A program made the position numbers and the translations under genes. Positions 36,407 to 44,747 of a stretch of DNA of 64,000 nucleotides are shown here, piece by piece. Source of the stretch: Oceaniovalibus sp. ACAM 378. Its GTDB lineage: Bacteria > Pseudomonadota > Alphaproteobacteria > Rhodobacterales > Rhodobacteraceae. Within the stretch, counting starts at the first letter, position 1; each line of letters begins with the position of its first letter. The stretch covers positions 124,001 to 188,000 of the forward strand of contig NZ_VSJK01000006.1 of the NCBI RefSeq assembly GCF_008085915.1, given 5' to 3'. A model generated the notes under the pieces. The model saw only the letters and a program-made list of their open reading frames with translations, had not been told where the DNA came from and ran no database searches.

Positions 36407-36676
36407 TCAGCGGCGGATGCCAAGGCTTTCGATCAGCTTGCGATACCGTGCTTCATCCTTGGACTTGGCATAGTCCAGCAGTTTGCGGCGCAGGGCGACC
36501 AGCTTCAGAAGGCCACGACGCGAGTGGTTGTCCTTCTTGTGGGTCTTGAAATGCTCGGTCAGGGTGGTGATGCGGGATGTCAGGACCGCGACCTGGACTT
36601 CGGGCGAACCCGTGTCGCCGTCCTTGGTCGCATATTCCTTCATCAGCCGGGTCTTTTCTTCGGGCGTAATCGACAT
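36407..36676 (-). CDS. rpsO: 30S ribosomal protein S15
   Basis: 89 residues, exact S15 length. [20 protein letters not shown] and [20 protein letters not shown] are the canonical blocks. S15 binds helix 22 of 16S rRNA early in small-subunit assembly and often regulates its own mRNA. GGAGAC precedes the ATG. The usual partner pnp lies 1.6 kb downstream beyond sulP; no truB is upstream within the window. Confidence 0.98.
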   Translation of the reverse strand: MSITPEEKTRLMKEYATKDGDTGSPEVQVAVLTSRITTLTEHFKTHKKDNHSRRGLLKLVALRRKLLDYAKSKDEARYRKLIESLGIRR

Positions 36677-36689
36677 CGGGGTCTCCTTT

Positions 36690-37064
36690 TCAGGTTCGGG
36701 TTATGGCGCGAGCCGGGATGTCGTCCAGCAAGGCCCGTGGAGATGCCGCAAGCGCGACCTCGCGTCTGTAGAAGAGTTTGCGACGATTGAAAAGGCCCAT
36801 GCCGATTCCGCGGTTTTGGCCGTAAACGACGACAGGCTGACCCGATTTATGCCGGTACAGCCGCCAATGCCACCCAAGCGCGGGGAATGTTGCGAGATCC
36901 TGCGCAAGGGAACGAAAAAGGCGCTGAAAACCCGAAACCCTATTCGCCGATCGCTCAAACCGAGGACACTGTGGATGTGACGTGGGAATTGAGCGGCCCG
37001 AGGCGAGCACGCAACCCACCGTACCGGTAACCGATCCTATGGCTCCGTCGACAGAATCCACCAT
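36690..37064 (-). CDS. hypothetical protein upstream of rpsO
   Basis: Open frame of up to 124 codons ending 13 nt before the rpsO start. The second half reads like protein ([56 protein letters not shown]) and its third codon positions are G/C-biased; the first 45 residues are less convincing and the true start may be internal. The opposite strand shows protein-like pieces in shifted frames too (Pro/Thr-rich, 36890-37085), so the region may be decayed. No family recognised. Confidence 0.35.
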   Translation of the reverse strand: MVDSVDGAIGSVTGTVGCVLASGRSIPTSHPQCPRFERSANRVSGFQRLFRSLAQDLATFPALGWHWRLYRHKSGQPVVVYGQNRGIGMGLFNRRKLFYRREVALAASPRALLDDIPARAITRT

Positions 37065-37319
37065 ACCGACCGAGCCTGTGGTTGCGCCGTGCTGAACCGA
37101 ACCAATCCAAACGGAACTCCGGCAGGACCGTCGCGTTCAGGGCGGTCGGACGGTGCACATGGATCAGACGGCCGCCCTGACGGCATCCGGGATCAGCGAC
37201 CGGTTCAATTAACCTTAAAACGCGATATGTTTCGACATATGCCCTTTATCCTAAGAGTGTATCTGACAGGCAGCGGATGGTCTGGAATTTGTTCGCGGTT
37301 TGTTTTGCGGGGGGCAAAG

Positions 37320-38582
37320 ATGCTGGCGGGTCTGATCTTTCTCGGTGTTCTGGCTGCGGCGTCGTTTCCTGACTTGATGGAGGGCGCGCAAACGGACGAA
37401 ACCGATCATCCCGAAGATGCCGAGCCGTCGCTTGAGGCCGATGATCCCACGATGCCCGAAGACAGTCCGCATGGGGCAGTCACCGCTGCGCCCGAAAACG
37501 GCCCTGCCGGGGGTGACGTGTCGCAGGAAACCCCCGAGGTCCTGACTGGCGAGGAGGACCTGACTGGCGAAGAGGAACTGACTGGCGAGGACCTGTTTGT
37601 CGATCCTGAACCCGGGCTGGTGCTGGTCGAGTCGTTCAAGCCGGGTGTTGATACGCTTACGGTGGCTGTGCCCGACGACGCTCAGGAATTCACCGCCCAT
37701 GACAGCGACGGCGACTCGGCTGCATACCTGCGCTTTGACACCGCCATGGGCACGGTCGAAATCCGCTTTCAGGGTCTGTCGGTCGTGCCGGTTGACGATC
37801 TGTTCCTGCGGGTGTCGGATGCGTCGTCGCCGACGCTGGATGCCGATATTCCCTTGTCGGCCCTGATGGATACCGACGCGGATGAGGTCGAAGGCCCGGT
37901 TCTGACGCCGGTCGACCCCGAATTTCCTGACGATGTTCCGGCCCCGGGGCCCGACGACCCGGTTCTGTCACCTGCCGATCCGACCCTGCCTGACGACCCG
38001 CCGGCCCCCGGCGCCGATGATCCGACCGTGCTGACTCCGGTTTTGGACGATGTGGCACCGACACCGGAGTATGACGTGTCGGAAGATGATGCGGGCGCTT
38101 TGTTGCCGTCCGGCGATGATGACACCAGAGATATCGCGGCACACGACAGGGTTCTTGCGGTTGCCAATCGCGATGACGCGTCCCCGCACGCTCCGGTTAT
38201 GACGCCAGTGAGCGAACCGAACGATGGATCGCGTGGAGCGGAAGGACCGGGTCTGACGCCTGTGGCAGACGACACGGGGTTCGCAGAGCAGGCGCCAGAT
38301 GTCCACGACTCACGGACGACTGAGGGTGTCTGGCTCTATTCCACGTCTGGGTCGCAGGCCGACGTTGCCGATATCACCGACTTCCTGAGGGGCGAGGATG
38401 TTCTGCGGATCAGCCTCAACCCTGCTGCTATCGACAGCGGCAATGTTTCTGTCTTGCCGTCCGGGGATGGCGAGGACGCTTTGGTCACCATCGACGGTAA
38501 GGTCATTGCGATCCTGCGCGGCGCGCCGGAGGCGACCTTGCGTGACGTGTTCGTCGAAACCCGGCCAGATATGTTCGGCTGA
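37320..38582 (+). CDS. acidic membrane-anchored protein with two RTX-associated-like modules
   Basis: 420 residues, unrecognised as a whole. The N-terminus MLAGLIFLGVLAAASFPDLM is a signal or membrane anchor; GGGGGG precedes this ATG. Then come an acidic Glu/Asp/Pro linker with a short repeat (LTGEEDLTGEEELTGEDL), a first beta-type module (VESFKPGVDTLTVAVPDD), a second Pro/Asp linker with near-repeats (PDDVPAPGPDDP, PDDPPAPGADDP), and a C-terminal module (DITDFLRGEDVLRISLNPAA, DALVTIDGKVIAILRGA). The F-x-x-G-x-D pattern of both modules recalls domains found in RTX-type calcium-binding proteins of roseobacters. Surface or periplasmic role inferred. Confidence 0.68.
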   Translation: MLAGLIFLGVLAAASFPDLMEGAQTDETDHPEDAEPSLEADDPTMPEDSPHGAVTAAPENGPAGGDVSQETPEVLTGEEDLTGEEELTGEDLFVDPEPGLVLVESFKPGVDTLTVAVPDDAQEFTAHDSDGDSAAYLRFDTAMGTVEIRFQGLSVVPVDDLFLRVSDASSPTLDADIPLSALMDTDADEVEGPVLTPVDPEFPDDVPAPGPDDPVLSPADPTLPDDPPAPGADDPTVLTPVLDDVAPTPEYDVSEDDAGALLPSGDDDTRDIAAHDRVLAVANRDDASPHAPVMTPVSEPNDGSRGAEGPGLTPVADDTGFAEQAPDVHDSRTTEGVWLYSTSGSQADVADITDFLRGEDVLRISLNPAAIDSGNVSVLPSGDGEDALVTIDGKVIAILRGAPEATLRDVFVETRPDMFG

Positions 38583-38627
38583 TCCATAGGCAGTGAACGC
38601 CCTGAGAACCGCACAATCGCCAGCGCC

Positions 38628-39836
38628 CTAAAGCCGGGCGAGCAGATCGGGTGTGGGCCAGGCATCGGCGGGCATACCCAGACGTTGTTGCTCCGCCTGT
38701 ACCGCCTCGCGCGTCTTTTCCCCCAGAATGCCGTCAATTCCACCAACGTCATACCCCCGGGCGACCAGCGCTGTCTGCAAGGCCTTCATCTGATCGCCAG
38801 ACAGTCCGGTGTCGGGGCGCCCTGCATCAAAGACCGGCGCGCCCTCAAGCCGCGTGCCGAAATAGGCGGCGGTGGTGACATAAATAAAGCTTTGGTTCCA
38901 TTCGAAATAAACGTCGAAGTTGGGATAGGCAAGAAATGCCGGCCCATTGCGCCCCTGTGGCAGCAGCACGGAAGCCGACAAGTCATCACCAGCCAGATCG
39001 CCGGTTCTGGCAGCAACTCCCAGCGCCTTCCACCCCGCCACGGGGCGGCGATGATTCAGGCCGGTTTGGGCCCAGTCGAATGTCGCGGGAAGGGTGATTT
39101 CCTGCAGCCAGGGTTCGTTCGCGCGCCAGCCAAGGGATTTCAGCATCGATGCGCCCGACAGCAGCGCGTCGGGTGCGGATGTCTTCAGGGTGACCTGGCC
39201 GTCGCCGTCACCATCCACGCCGTTGCTCAGAATGTCCTGAGGCAACATCTGAACCATGCCGATTTCGCCAGCCCAGGCGCCGGTGGTTGTGGCAGGATCC
39301 AACCCGCCTTTTTCAAACAGTTCGACGGCTGCGAACAATTGGGGGCGGAACAGGCCGGGACGGCGACAGTCATGGGCGAGGGTGGCCAGCGAATTGACCG
39401 TGTTGTAATCGCCCTGCACGGCGCCAAAGTCTGTCTCCAGCGCCCAGAAGGCCAGCAATACGCCCGGGCTGACGCCATATTCGTCACGCACACGGTCAAA
39501 CACGGATGCATATTTATTCAGGTTCGCGCGGCCATTGTCGATGCGGTTCTGGCTGATCAGGTGGCGTGCGAAGTCGACGAAAGGCATCTGGAACACACCC
39601 TGCGCCTGATCTGCCGCGAGGGTTCGGGGGTCGTGGCGGATGCCTTGGAAAAACGCATCGACAGTAGCGCGATCATGACCTTTTGCCATGGATTCGGCCC
39701 GCGCCTGATCGAGAAAGTCAGAAAACCTGCCACCGCAAGGAACGGTATCCTGCGCTGTGTCTTGCGCGGAAGCAGGGCCGGGCGCGATGCTCAGCGCGGC
39801 GACAAGGGCGAGTGTCGCACGTTGGGGCAGGTTCAT
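38628..39836 (-). CDS. lytic murein transglycosylase (MltB type) with peptidoglycan-binding domain
   Basis: 402 residues. Signal peptide (about 1-24, ending PASA). The MltB/SLT_2 domain spans about 38-325: catalytic Glu in LLAFWALETDFGAVQGDYNT, and AGEIGMVQMLPQDILSNGVD. A PG_binding_1 domain closes the protein (LSGDQMKALQTALVARGYDV, GGIDGILGEKTREAVQAEQQ). It cleaves glycan strands to 1,6-anhydro-muropeptides in the periplasm. No lipobox, so it is probably soluble rather than a lipoprotein like E. coli MltB. Confidence 0.92.
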   Translation of the reverse strand: MNLPQRATLALVAALSIAPGPASAQDTAQDTVPCGGRFSDFLDQARAESMAKGHDRATVDAFFQGIRHDPRTLAADQAQGVFQMPFVDFARHLISQNRIDNGRANLNKYASVFDRVRDEYGVSPGVLLAFWALETDFGAVQGDYNTVNSLATLAHDCRRPGLFRPQLFAAVELFEKGGLDPATTTGAWAGEIGMVQMLPQDILSNGVDGDGDGQVTLKTSAPDALLSGASMLKSLGWRANEPWLQEITLPATFDWAQTGLNHRRPVAGWKALGVAARTGDLAGDDLSASVLLPQGRNGPAFLAYPNFDVYFEWNQSFIYVTTAAYFGTRLEGAPVFDAGRPDTGLSGDQMKALQTALVARGYDVGGIDGILGEKTREAVQAEQQRLGMPADAWPTPDLLARL

Positions 39837-39905
39837 GGCGGATCCTTCGACAGGCGGAGCGGGGTCGTTGCGCTGGGTATCAGTTTGGACGCGGCTTGCA
39901 ATGGA

Positions 39906-40847
39906 TCAGGTGGAAAGGCGCGCGACTGTGACCGAGAGCGCGACCCAGATCACGACGAGAGAAATCATCGCCCCCCAGCTTCGCCAGAGCAGGGCCACGG
40001 CCCGGTCGATGTCCTGGGCCCCAAGGGTGCGGCGGCCTTTGGGATTGACGAAGGGAAAGTCGCGCATGACACCGTCATAGCTGCGCGGCCCGGCCAGGGC
40101 GACGCCCAGCGCGCGGGCCATGGCGGCCTCGGGCCAGCCGGCGTTGGGGGATTTGTGGCGCGCCGCTTCGGCGCGGATGGCGGGCATGGCGGTGAGTTGA
40201 CCATTGGTGGCGGCAATCAACAGCGCAGTCAGCCGGGCCGGGATCAGGTTGAGCAGGTCGTCGGCCCGGGCCGAGGCCCAGCCAAAGGCGGCGTGCCGGG
40301 GGGTGCGATAGCCGATCATGCTGTCGGCGGTGTTGACAAATTTATAGACCAGTAGCCCCGGCAGACCGGCGAGGGCAAACCAGAAGACCGGGGCGATCAC
40401 CCCGTCACTGAGGTTTTCGGCGGCGGATTCGATGGCGCTGCGGGCGACGGCGGTATCATCCATCGCGGCGGTGTCACGGCTGACGATCATCGCGACGGCG
40501 CTGCGACCTGCCCCGGTCGATTGCCGCAGGCCGGTGGCGACGGCGGTCACGTGATCGGCAAGGCTGCGCTGTGCCAGTAGGATCGCGGCTGTGATCAGTT
40601 CGGGCAATGGTCCGAGCGGGATGGCGGCGATCAGCACCGCCAGGATCAGGGCAAGGCCAACGAGAGTGGCAAGGGCCAGTACGCCGCGCGCCCGCCGGAA
40701 CCGGCCGTGGTTCAGCGCCCTGTCAAGCCGGTCAACAGCCCGGCCCATCAGCACCGCAGGGTGGGGCAGACGGTTCCAAAGGGCGGGCGGTTCACCCAGC
40801 CAGGCATCCAGCAGCAGCGCGCCGATCAGCGTTAGGTGAATCATCAT
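39906..40847 (-). CDS. cobD: adenosylcobinamide-phosphate synthase
   Basis: 313 residues (CbiB/CobD family), a polytopic inner-membrane enzyme that attaches aminopropanol (or its phosphate) to adenosylcobyric acid late in B12 synthesis. Blocks: [20 protein letters not shown] at the start, [20 protein letters not shown] near 165, [20 protein letters not shown] near 187, and [20 protein letters not shown] near 210. The start overlaps the cobC stop (ATGA), indicating coupled translation. In this nomenclature cobD is CbiB, not the decarboxylase. Confidence 0.93.
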   Translation of the reverse strand: MMIHLTLIGALLLDAWLGEPPALWNRLPHPAVLMGRAVDRLDRALNHGRFRRARGVLALATLVGLALILAVLIAAIPLGPLPELITAAILLAQRSLADHVTAVATGLRQSTGAGRSAVAMIVSRDTAAMDDTAVARSAIESAAENLSDGVIAPVFWFALAGLPGLLVYKFVNTADSMIGYRTPRHAAFGWASARADDLLNLIPARLTALLIAATNGQLTAMPAIRAEAARHKSPNAGWPEAAMARALGVALAGPRSYDGVMRDFPFVNPKGRRTLGAQDIDRAVALLWRSWGAMISLVVIWVALSVTVARLST

Positions 40848-41866
40848 CGTTTGGCTGCGGGTCGGTGGCGGGCGCTCGGCGTTGCCATCGCCCCCCCCAC
40901 CGTCCCACAGGCCGCCTCGAGCCGGGGCCAGTGATGCGGGGCGGGCAGACCAAGGCGCAGCCATCTCGGATTATAGGGGAAGGTCCGGGTCAGGATGCGG
41001 TGACGGGCGAATTCCCGGTGCCAGTTTTCGGCATCGTCGAGGCAATAGAGCCGGAACAGCGGACAGTCGTCCATTGCCCCGGGCCCGGACCGAGCCGATT
41101 CAGCCCCCGCCGTCCGCATCAACGCATCAAGCCGTGCGGCGTCGTCTTGCAGCCTTTGACGGGTCGCAGCGGCCCAGACGTGATCCGACAGTGCGCGGTT
41201 GGCGATCTCAAGCCCCGGACCGCTGACTGCCCAGGGGCCAAGCCTTGTCGCCAACCTGCCGATCAGCCCGGCATCACCAATGGCGAACCCCACCCGCAAC
41301 CCGGCGAGCCCCCAGAATTTGCCAAGGCTCTTGAGGATCGTTGTGTCGGGGCGGCCACTTTGAACCTGACTGCGGTCGGGGTGAGTGTCGCAAAAGCTTT
41401 CGTCCAGAATCAGCGTTCCCGGAGAGGCGTGGTCCGAGCAGAATTTGCCGGTCGGGTTGTTTGGATGCACGACGACGCGCACCGGGGCAGGGTCGTGGGT
41501 GACGGTCCAGCCCGAGGCGCGAAAGGCGGCGGCGTGTTCGTTATAGGTGTCGGGGCGGATCTGAACGCGCTGCGCACCGGGGCCGGAGGGCAGGCAGCCG
41601 GGCAATTGTGCGATCAGTGCCGATGCGCCCGGCGCTGCAAGGATCGCCCGGTCGTCCGGCACCTGCCAGAACGCGCGCGCTGCGGCGATCAGACGGTCGG
41701 TCGCGCCTTTGTCGGGCAGGGCGGTCCAGACGTCGGGCGGCAGGTCACCGACCGGATAGGGGACGGGATTTATTCCCGTTGAGAGGTCGATCCAGTCGCC
41801 GCGTTTGCCGCCCCAGCGGGCCACGGCCGCGTCCAGCGCCCCACCATGATCGCGCGCATCGTTCAC
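40844..41866 (-). CDS. cobC: threonine-phosphate decarboxylase-like PLP enzyme
   Basis: 340 residues, fold-type I PLP enzyme. [18 protein letters not shown] near the start, [11 protein letters not shown] near 132, the Asp in LILDESFCD, and the PLP lysine in [17 protein letters not shown]. The neighbourhood (cobD, DUF1636) supports the CobC role: decarboxylating L-threonine phosphate to the aminopropanol phosphate used by CobD. It starts with GTG overlapping the DUF1636 stop (GTGA) and ends overlapping cobD, so the three genes form one tightly packed operon. Confidence 0.9.
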   Translation of the reverse strand: MNDARDHGGALDAAVARWGGKRGDWIDLSTGINPVPYPVGDLPPDVWTALPDKGATDRLIAAARAFWQVPDDRAILAAPGASALIAQLPGCLPSGPGAQRVQIRPDTYNEHAAAFRASGWTVTHDPAPVRVVVHPNNPTGKFCSDHASPGTLILDESFCDTHPDRSQVQSGRPDTTILKSLGKFWGLAGLRVGFAIGDAGLIGRLATRLGPWAVSGPGLEIANRALSDHVWAAATRQRLQDDAARLDALMRTAGAESARSGPGAMDDCPLFRLYCLDDAENWHREFARHRILTRTFPYNPRWLRLGLPAPHHWPRLEAACGTVGGAMATPSARHRPAAKR

Positions 41867-42249
41867 GTCTGCGGATCTTCGGGCAGCGGCGGGTGGCGGG
41901 TCACGACATGCCCCACGCCACCTTGCGGCCTTTGGCGAAACGGCACCAGACCAGCGCCTGACAGGGCATGCAGCGCGGCATAATCGACAATCGCAGTCGC
42001 CGCTTCGCTCTCAGGTTCGAACCGCCCAAGTGTATAGCAGAACTTGCCCCGGGCCTGAATCGCGACGTTGCAGGCATGACTACACCCCATGAGGCAGGAC
42101 ATCCGGCGCACCGCGACGCCCGGGCGCGGCGTTCGTTGCCGCGGTTCGCCCAGGATTTCGAGCAACACCTCGCCGTCAGCGCGGGTCGAGTCGGTGGTTT
42201 CCCAGCCATCGCGCCGACAGGTGTCACAGACGGTTATCACTGTCGTCAT
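41863..42249 (-). CDS. DUF1636 family metal-binding protein
   Basis: 128 residues of DUF1636, a thioredoxin-like ferredoxin-type fold commonly found in alphaproteobacterial cobalamin clusters. Cysteines that could hold a metal or iron-sulfur centre: CDTCRRDG at the N-terminus and SCLMGCSHACNVAIQARGKF near residue 51. It is the first gene of the cob operon here. A role in metal handling for B12 synthesis is plausible from context only. The leader upstream holds a B12-riboswitch-like stretch. Confidence 0.85.
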   Translation of the reverse strand: MTTVITVCDTCRRDGWETTDSTRADGEVLLEILGEPRQRTPRPGVAVRRMSCLMGCSHACNVAIQARGKFCYTLGRFEPESEAATAIVDYAALHALSGAGLVPFRQRPQGGVGHVVTRHPPLPEDPQT

Positions 42250-42264
42250 TTCTTGTGCCTTGCA

Positions 42265-42345
42265 GATGGGTCAGGTCTCAGATGGGGCGGATTCTCACCA
42301 ATGTCGATTCGACTTCAAGCGGTTTCCCGCCGGTTTTCGGTAATT
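42265..42345 (-). promoter_or_regulatory. candidate degenerate cobalamin riboswitch
   Basis: In the leader of DUF1636-cobC-cobD, the minus strand contains, in order, CGGCGGGAAACCG, then GGTGAGAATCCGCC, then CTGAGACCTGACC. These resemble three conserved pieces of the B12 riboswitch (GGGAA; GGTGaaAaTCC; the B12 box GGAGACCTGCC). The spacing is atypical: GGGAA is about 25 nt from GGTG, and the usual CCCGCCACTG segment is not visible. It may be a variant, a truncated relic, or chance. Confidence 0.4.
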
Positions 42346-42457
42346 CATTCCGATAGTTGCCGGATGCTATTTGCGTTAACCTTCCGTTAGGAAATGAGTT
42401 ACAAATAGAAAAGTCAGATGCGAAACGGTCGGTGGAATTTGCGGCGCCGGGGGATGT

Positions 42458-42820
42458 ATGAAAGTTTTGATCGTAGAAGGGCGCGTCGGGTTGGCGCAAC
42501 TCTGGGCCACATGCGTGAGCCGGTTTGGAGCCGAGGTGGAAATCGCCCGGACCCAGCCCGATGCGATTTCCTATCTGCAGAATGTTTGCCCGGAAATCGT
42601 GATACTGTCTCTTGGACTGGTCGAGGGGTCCGCGTTCGCCGTGGCGGACTATGCAAGTTATCGTCATCCAACGACCAAGATCATACCTGTCACCTCGTCC
42701 ACATTCTTTTCTGACGGTTCGGTGTTTCAGCACGTACCGAACACCTGCACCACATTGGCCGAGTCCACGTCACCCGAAGATCTGGCAGCGATCGTTGAAC
42801 ATTACGGAATGACCGCCTGA
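42458..42820 (+). CDS. receiver-like protein lacking the phospho-acceptor Asp
   Basis: 120 residues with a CheY-like fold pattern (MKVLIVEGRVGLAQLWATCV at the start, YRHPTTKIIPVTSSTFFSDG in the middle). At the position where the phosphorylated Asp should end strand beta3 (CPEIVILSLGLVEGSAFA), residue 51 is Ser, and the N-terminal acidic pair is reduced to one Glu (E7). It therefore probably cannot be phosphorylated in the usual way. There is no output domain and no kinase gene nearby. It is divergent from the cob operon. Confidence 0.7.
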   Translation: MKVLIVEGRVGLAQLWATCVSRFGAEVEIARTQPDAISYLQNVCPEIVILSLGLVEGSAFAVADYASYRHPTTKIIPVTSSTFFSDGSVFQHVPNTCTTLAESTSPEDLAAIVEHYGMTA

Positions 42821-42918
42821 CGCCCCAAAGCCGCGCGCAGCCTCAGTTTTTGTCTCACCGTTAGAGGCAGTCGGGGATGGTGAACCCTTTGGGAGAGCCT
42901 CCCCTATACGATGCCGGG

Positions 42919-44187
42919 TCATATCGGCATCGACAACAGGATCTGAATGTCGGCCACATTGGTTCCGGTGGCACCCGTGATCAGCAGGTCATTCGCCAAT
43001 GCCAATGCGGCGTTGCTGTCGTTATTCGCCAGCAATGCCGCGGCATCGCCCCGCGCCGCGATCCGCGCCCAGGTGCTTGGGTCGACAATCCCGCCCGCCG
43101 CATCGACCGGGCCGTCGCGCCCATCGGTGCCGCCTGACAGAAACAGCCAGCGTCGGGGGATCGGCGTGACTTCGGCCAACGCAGCCAGACGCAGGGCAAG
43201 CTCTTGATTGCGCCCGCCCTTGCCGGTGCCGGAAAGTTTCACCGTGGTTTCACCGCCAAAGAGCTGTGCCGTCGGCGGAGCATCGGCGGGCAGCGACAGG
43301 GCGGCGGCCAGCACCGTCTGCGCCGCATCGGCGACATCGCCTGTCAACCGGTCAGAGACGATTGTCGTGGCAAACCCGGCAGCTTTGGCGGCATCGGCGG
43401 CGGCGCTCAGGGACTGACCGTTCGATCCTATAAGATGGTTGGCGGCGGGGATGTTTGGCGCGTCTGTCTCGGTATCGGCGGACAGATGATCGCGCAGCGC
43501 CTGTGTCAGGCCATTCCAGGCGCCGACCTGTTGTAACAGCGCCCGTGCCTCGGACCTTGTGCCAATCGGTGCCACCGTCGGCCCCGAGGCAATGGCGCGC
43601 AGATCGTCGCCGATGACATCGGACAGCAGATATCCGGTGACCGGCGCAGGTGCGGCAAGGCGCAGCATCCCGCCACCCTTCAGTTGCGACACCTGCTGAC
43701 GGACCATGTTCATCTGCACGATATCCAGCCCACTGGCCAAGAGCGCGCGGTTCAACGTCACCTTGTCAGCCAGCGTCAACCCCGGTGCAGGGGCGGGCAC
43801 GAGTGCGGAACCGCCCCCCGAAATCAAGGCGATCACGTGATCCTGCTGTGTCGCCCCCTGCAATATTTCGATGACCGCGCGCCCGGCGGCGAGCCCCGCC
43901 GCATCTGGCACCGGATGGCCGGCGCGGTGCATCTGTGCGCCCGGCACCTCGGCTGTGTTTTCAGGATGGGTCACGCAAAGCGCCTCATGTGGCCCCGTGA
44001 CATGCTTCAGGGCGGCGGACAGCATTGCGGGAGCGGCCTTGCCGATGGCGATCAGCAGCAGCCGCCCGGGGGGCTGGGGCAGCGGGTGATCGGCCAGCGC
44101 ACGGGTGACGGCGGCGGCGGGATCGGCGCGTGAAATGGCGGCATCGAACAGCACTTTTGCGGTCTGGCGCAGATCTGGGTCGGGCAT
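42919..44187 (-). CDS. gckA: glycerate 2-kinase (MOFRL/DUF4147 family)
   Basis: 422 residues of the MOFRL-associated glycerate kinase family, also annotated as TtuD/hydroxypyruvate reductase. Blocks: LLLIAIGKAAPAMLSAALKH near 43, GHPVPDAAGLAAGRAV near 91, ALISGGGSALVPAPAPGLTL near 122, and the C-terminal GGETTVKLSGTGKGGRNQEL and SGGTDGRDGPVDAAGGIVD. It phosphorylates glycerate to 2-phosphoglycerate, linking glyoxylate/serine metabolism to glycolysis. Start at 44187 taken because similarity begins at MPDPDLRQTAK; GAGGATCC precedes it. Confidence 0.9.
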   Translation of the reverse strand: MPDPDLRQTAKVLFDAAISRADPAAAVTRALADHPLPQPPGRLLLIAIGKAAPAMLSAALKHVTGPHEALCVTHPENTAEVPGAQMHRAGHPVPDAAGLAAGRAVIEILQGATQQDHVIALISGGGSALVPAPAPGLTLADKVTLNRALLASGLDIVQMNMVRQQVSQLKGGGMLRLAAPAPVTGYLLSDVIGDDLRAIASGPTVAPIGTRSEARALLQQVGAWNGLTQALRDHLSADTETDAPNIPAANHLIGSNGQSLSAAADAAKAAGFATTIVSDRLTGDVADAAQTVLAAALSLPADAPPTAQLFGGETTVKLSGTGKGGRNQELALRLAALAEVTPIPRRWLFLSGGTDGRDGPVDAAGGIVDPSTWARIAARGDAAALLANNDSNAALALANDLLITGATGTNVADIQILLSMPI

Positions 44188-44395
44188 TGCGGATCCTCGG
44201 TTATCTGGCGTCAACCAAGGCGCGACAGGCCCGGGTGTCAAGACCGCAGGCGTTGCCGCCGCCCGGGTATTTCACGGGTTCAGCGGGCAGAGCCGGGGCG
44301 GCTGTGGCTCGTCCTTGCATCACATCGGGCAAAGCTGCACAATTTCCCGAACGTGGAACAGTGTGGCCGGTTGGCCATTTCAGGCGGAGGGAAGG

Positions 44396-44722
44396 ATGCG
44401 CAAGGCACCGGGATTTTTGCAAAGCGGCGCCGGTCTGCCGCGCCCGGTGCTTTGGTCGTTGGTCGGATTGTCGCTGGCGGCCGGCGTGCTGGGGCTGATC
44501 ACGGGGCGACAGGTGGCCGATTTTACGGAAACCGATGCGATTGCAGCCTATGCCGCGCTCTATGTGCAGGAAACTGGCGGCACCCCGGGCGATTGCCACG
44601 GGATGCCGGGCAGGGGCGCGGTCTGGCTGATCGTGCAATGCGGATCGGAGGATACCGCACGCAGCTATGACGTGGCGCGGGACGGCAGGCGGATCACCGG
44701 GGCAACCCCACCCGAGGCATGA
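44396..44722 (+). CDS. hypothetical single-pass membrane protein
   Basis: 108 residues. One hydrophobic segment (LWSLVGLSLAAGVLGLITG, about 20-38) is followed by a periplasmic-type domain with two cysteines (GTPGDCHGMPGRGAVWLIVQ and the adjoining Cys). GGAGGGAAGG precedes the ATG at 44396, a strong ribosome site that fixes the start. It lies between the convergent ends/starts of gckA and prs. No family recognised. Confidence 0.68.
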   Translation: MRKAPGFLQSGAGLPRPVLWSLVGLSLAAGVLGLITGRQVADFTETDAIAAYAALYVQETGGTPGDCHGMPGRGAVWLIVQCGSEDTARSYDVARDGRRITGATPPEA

Positions 44723-44747
44723 GCCCGCCGCGTTCCGCCACCCCCGA

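Noticed and set aside
34897-36423. 508-codon minus-strand open frame over sulP
   Set aside because: Low-complexity Arg/Gln/Pro text antisense to a clear membrane permease; it would otherwise appear to link rpsO to pnp.
37089-37319. Extended N-terminus of the acidic anchored protein
   Set aside because: The 77 extra residues are basic, unstructured and lack a ribosome site; the ATG at 37320 opens directly into a membrane segment after a G-rich ribosome site.
38685-40355. 556-codon plus-strand open frame
   Set aside because: Antisense of the MltB-type gene and cobD; no protein-family pattern and both minus-strand genes are clear.
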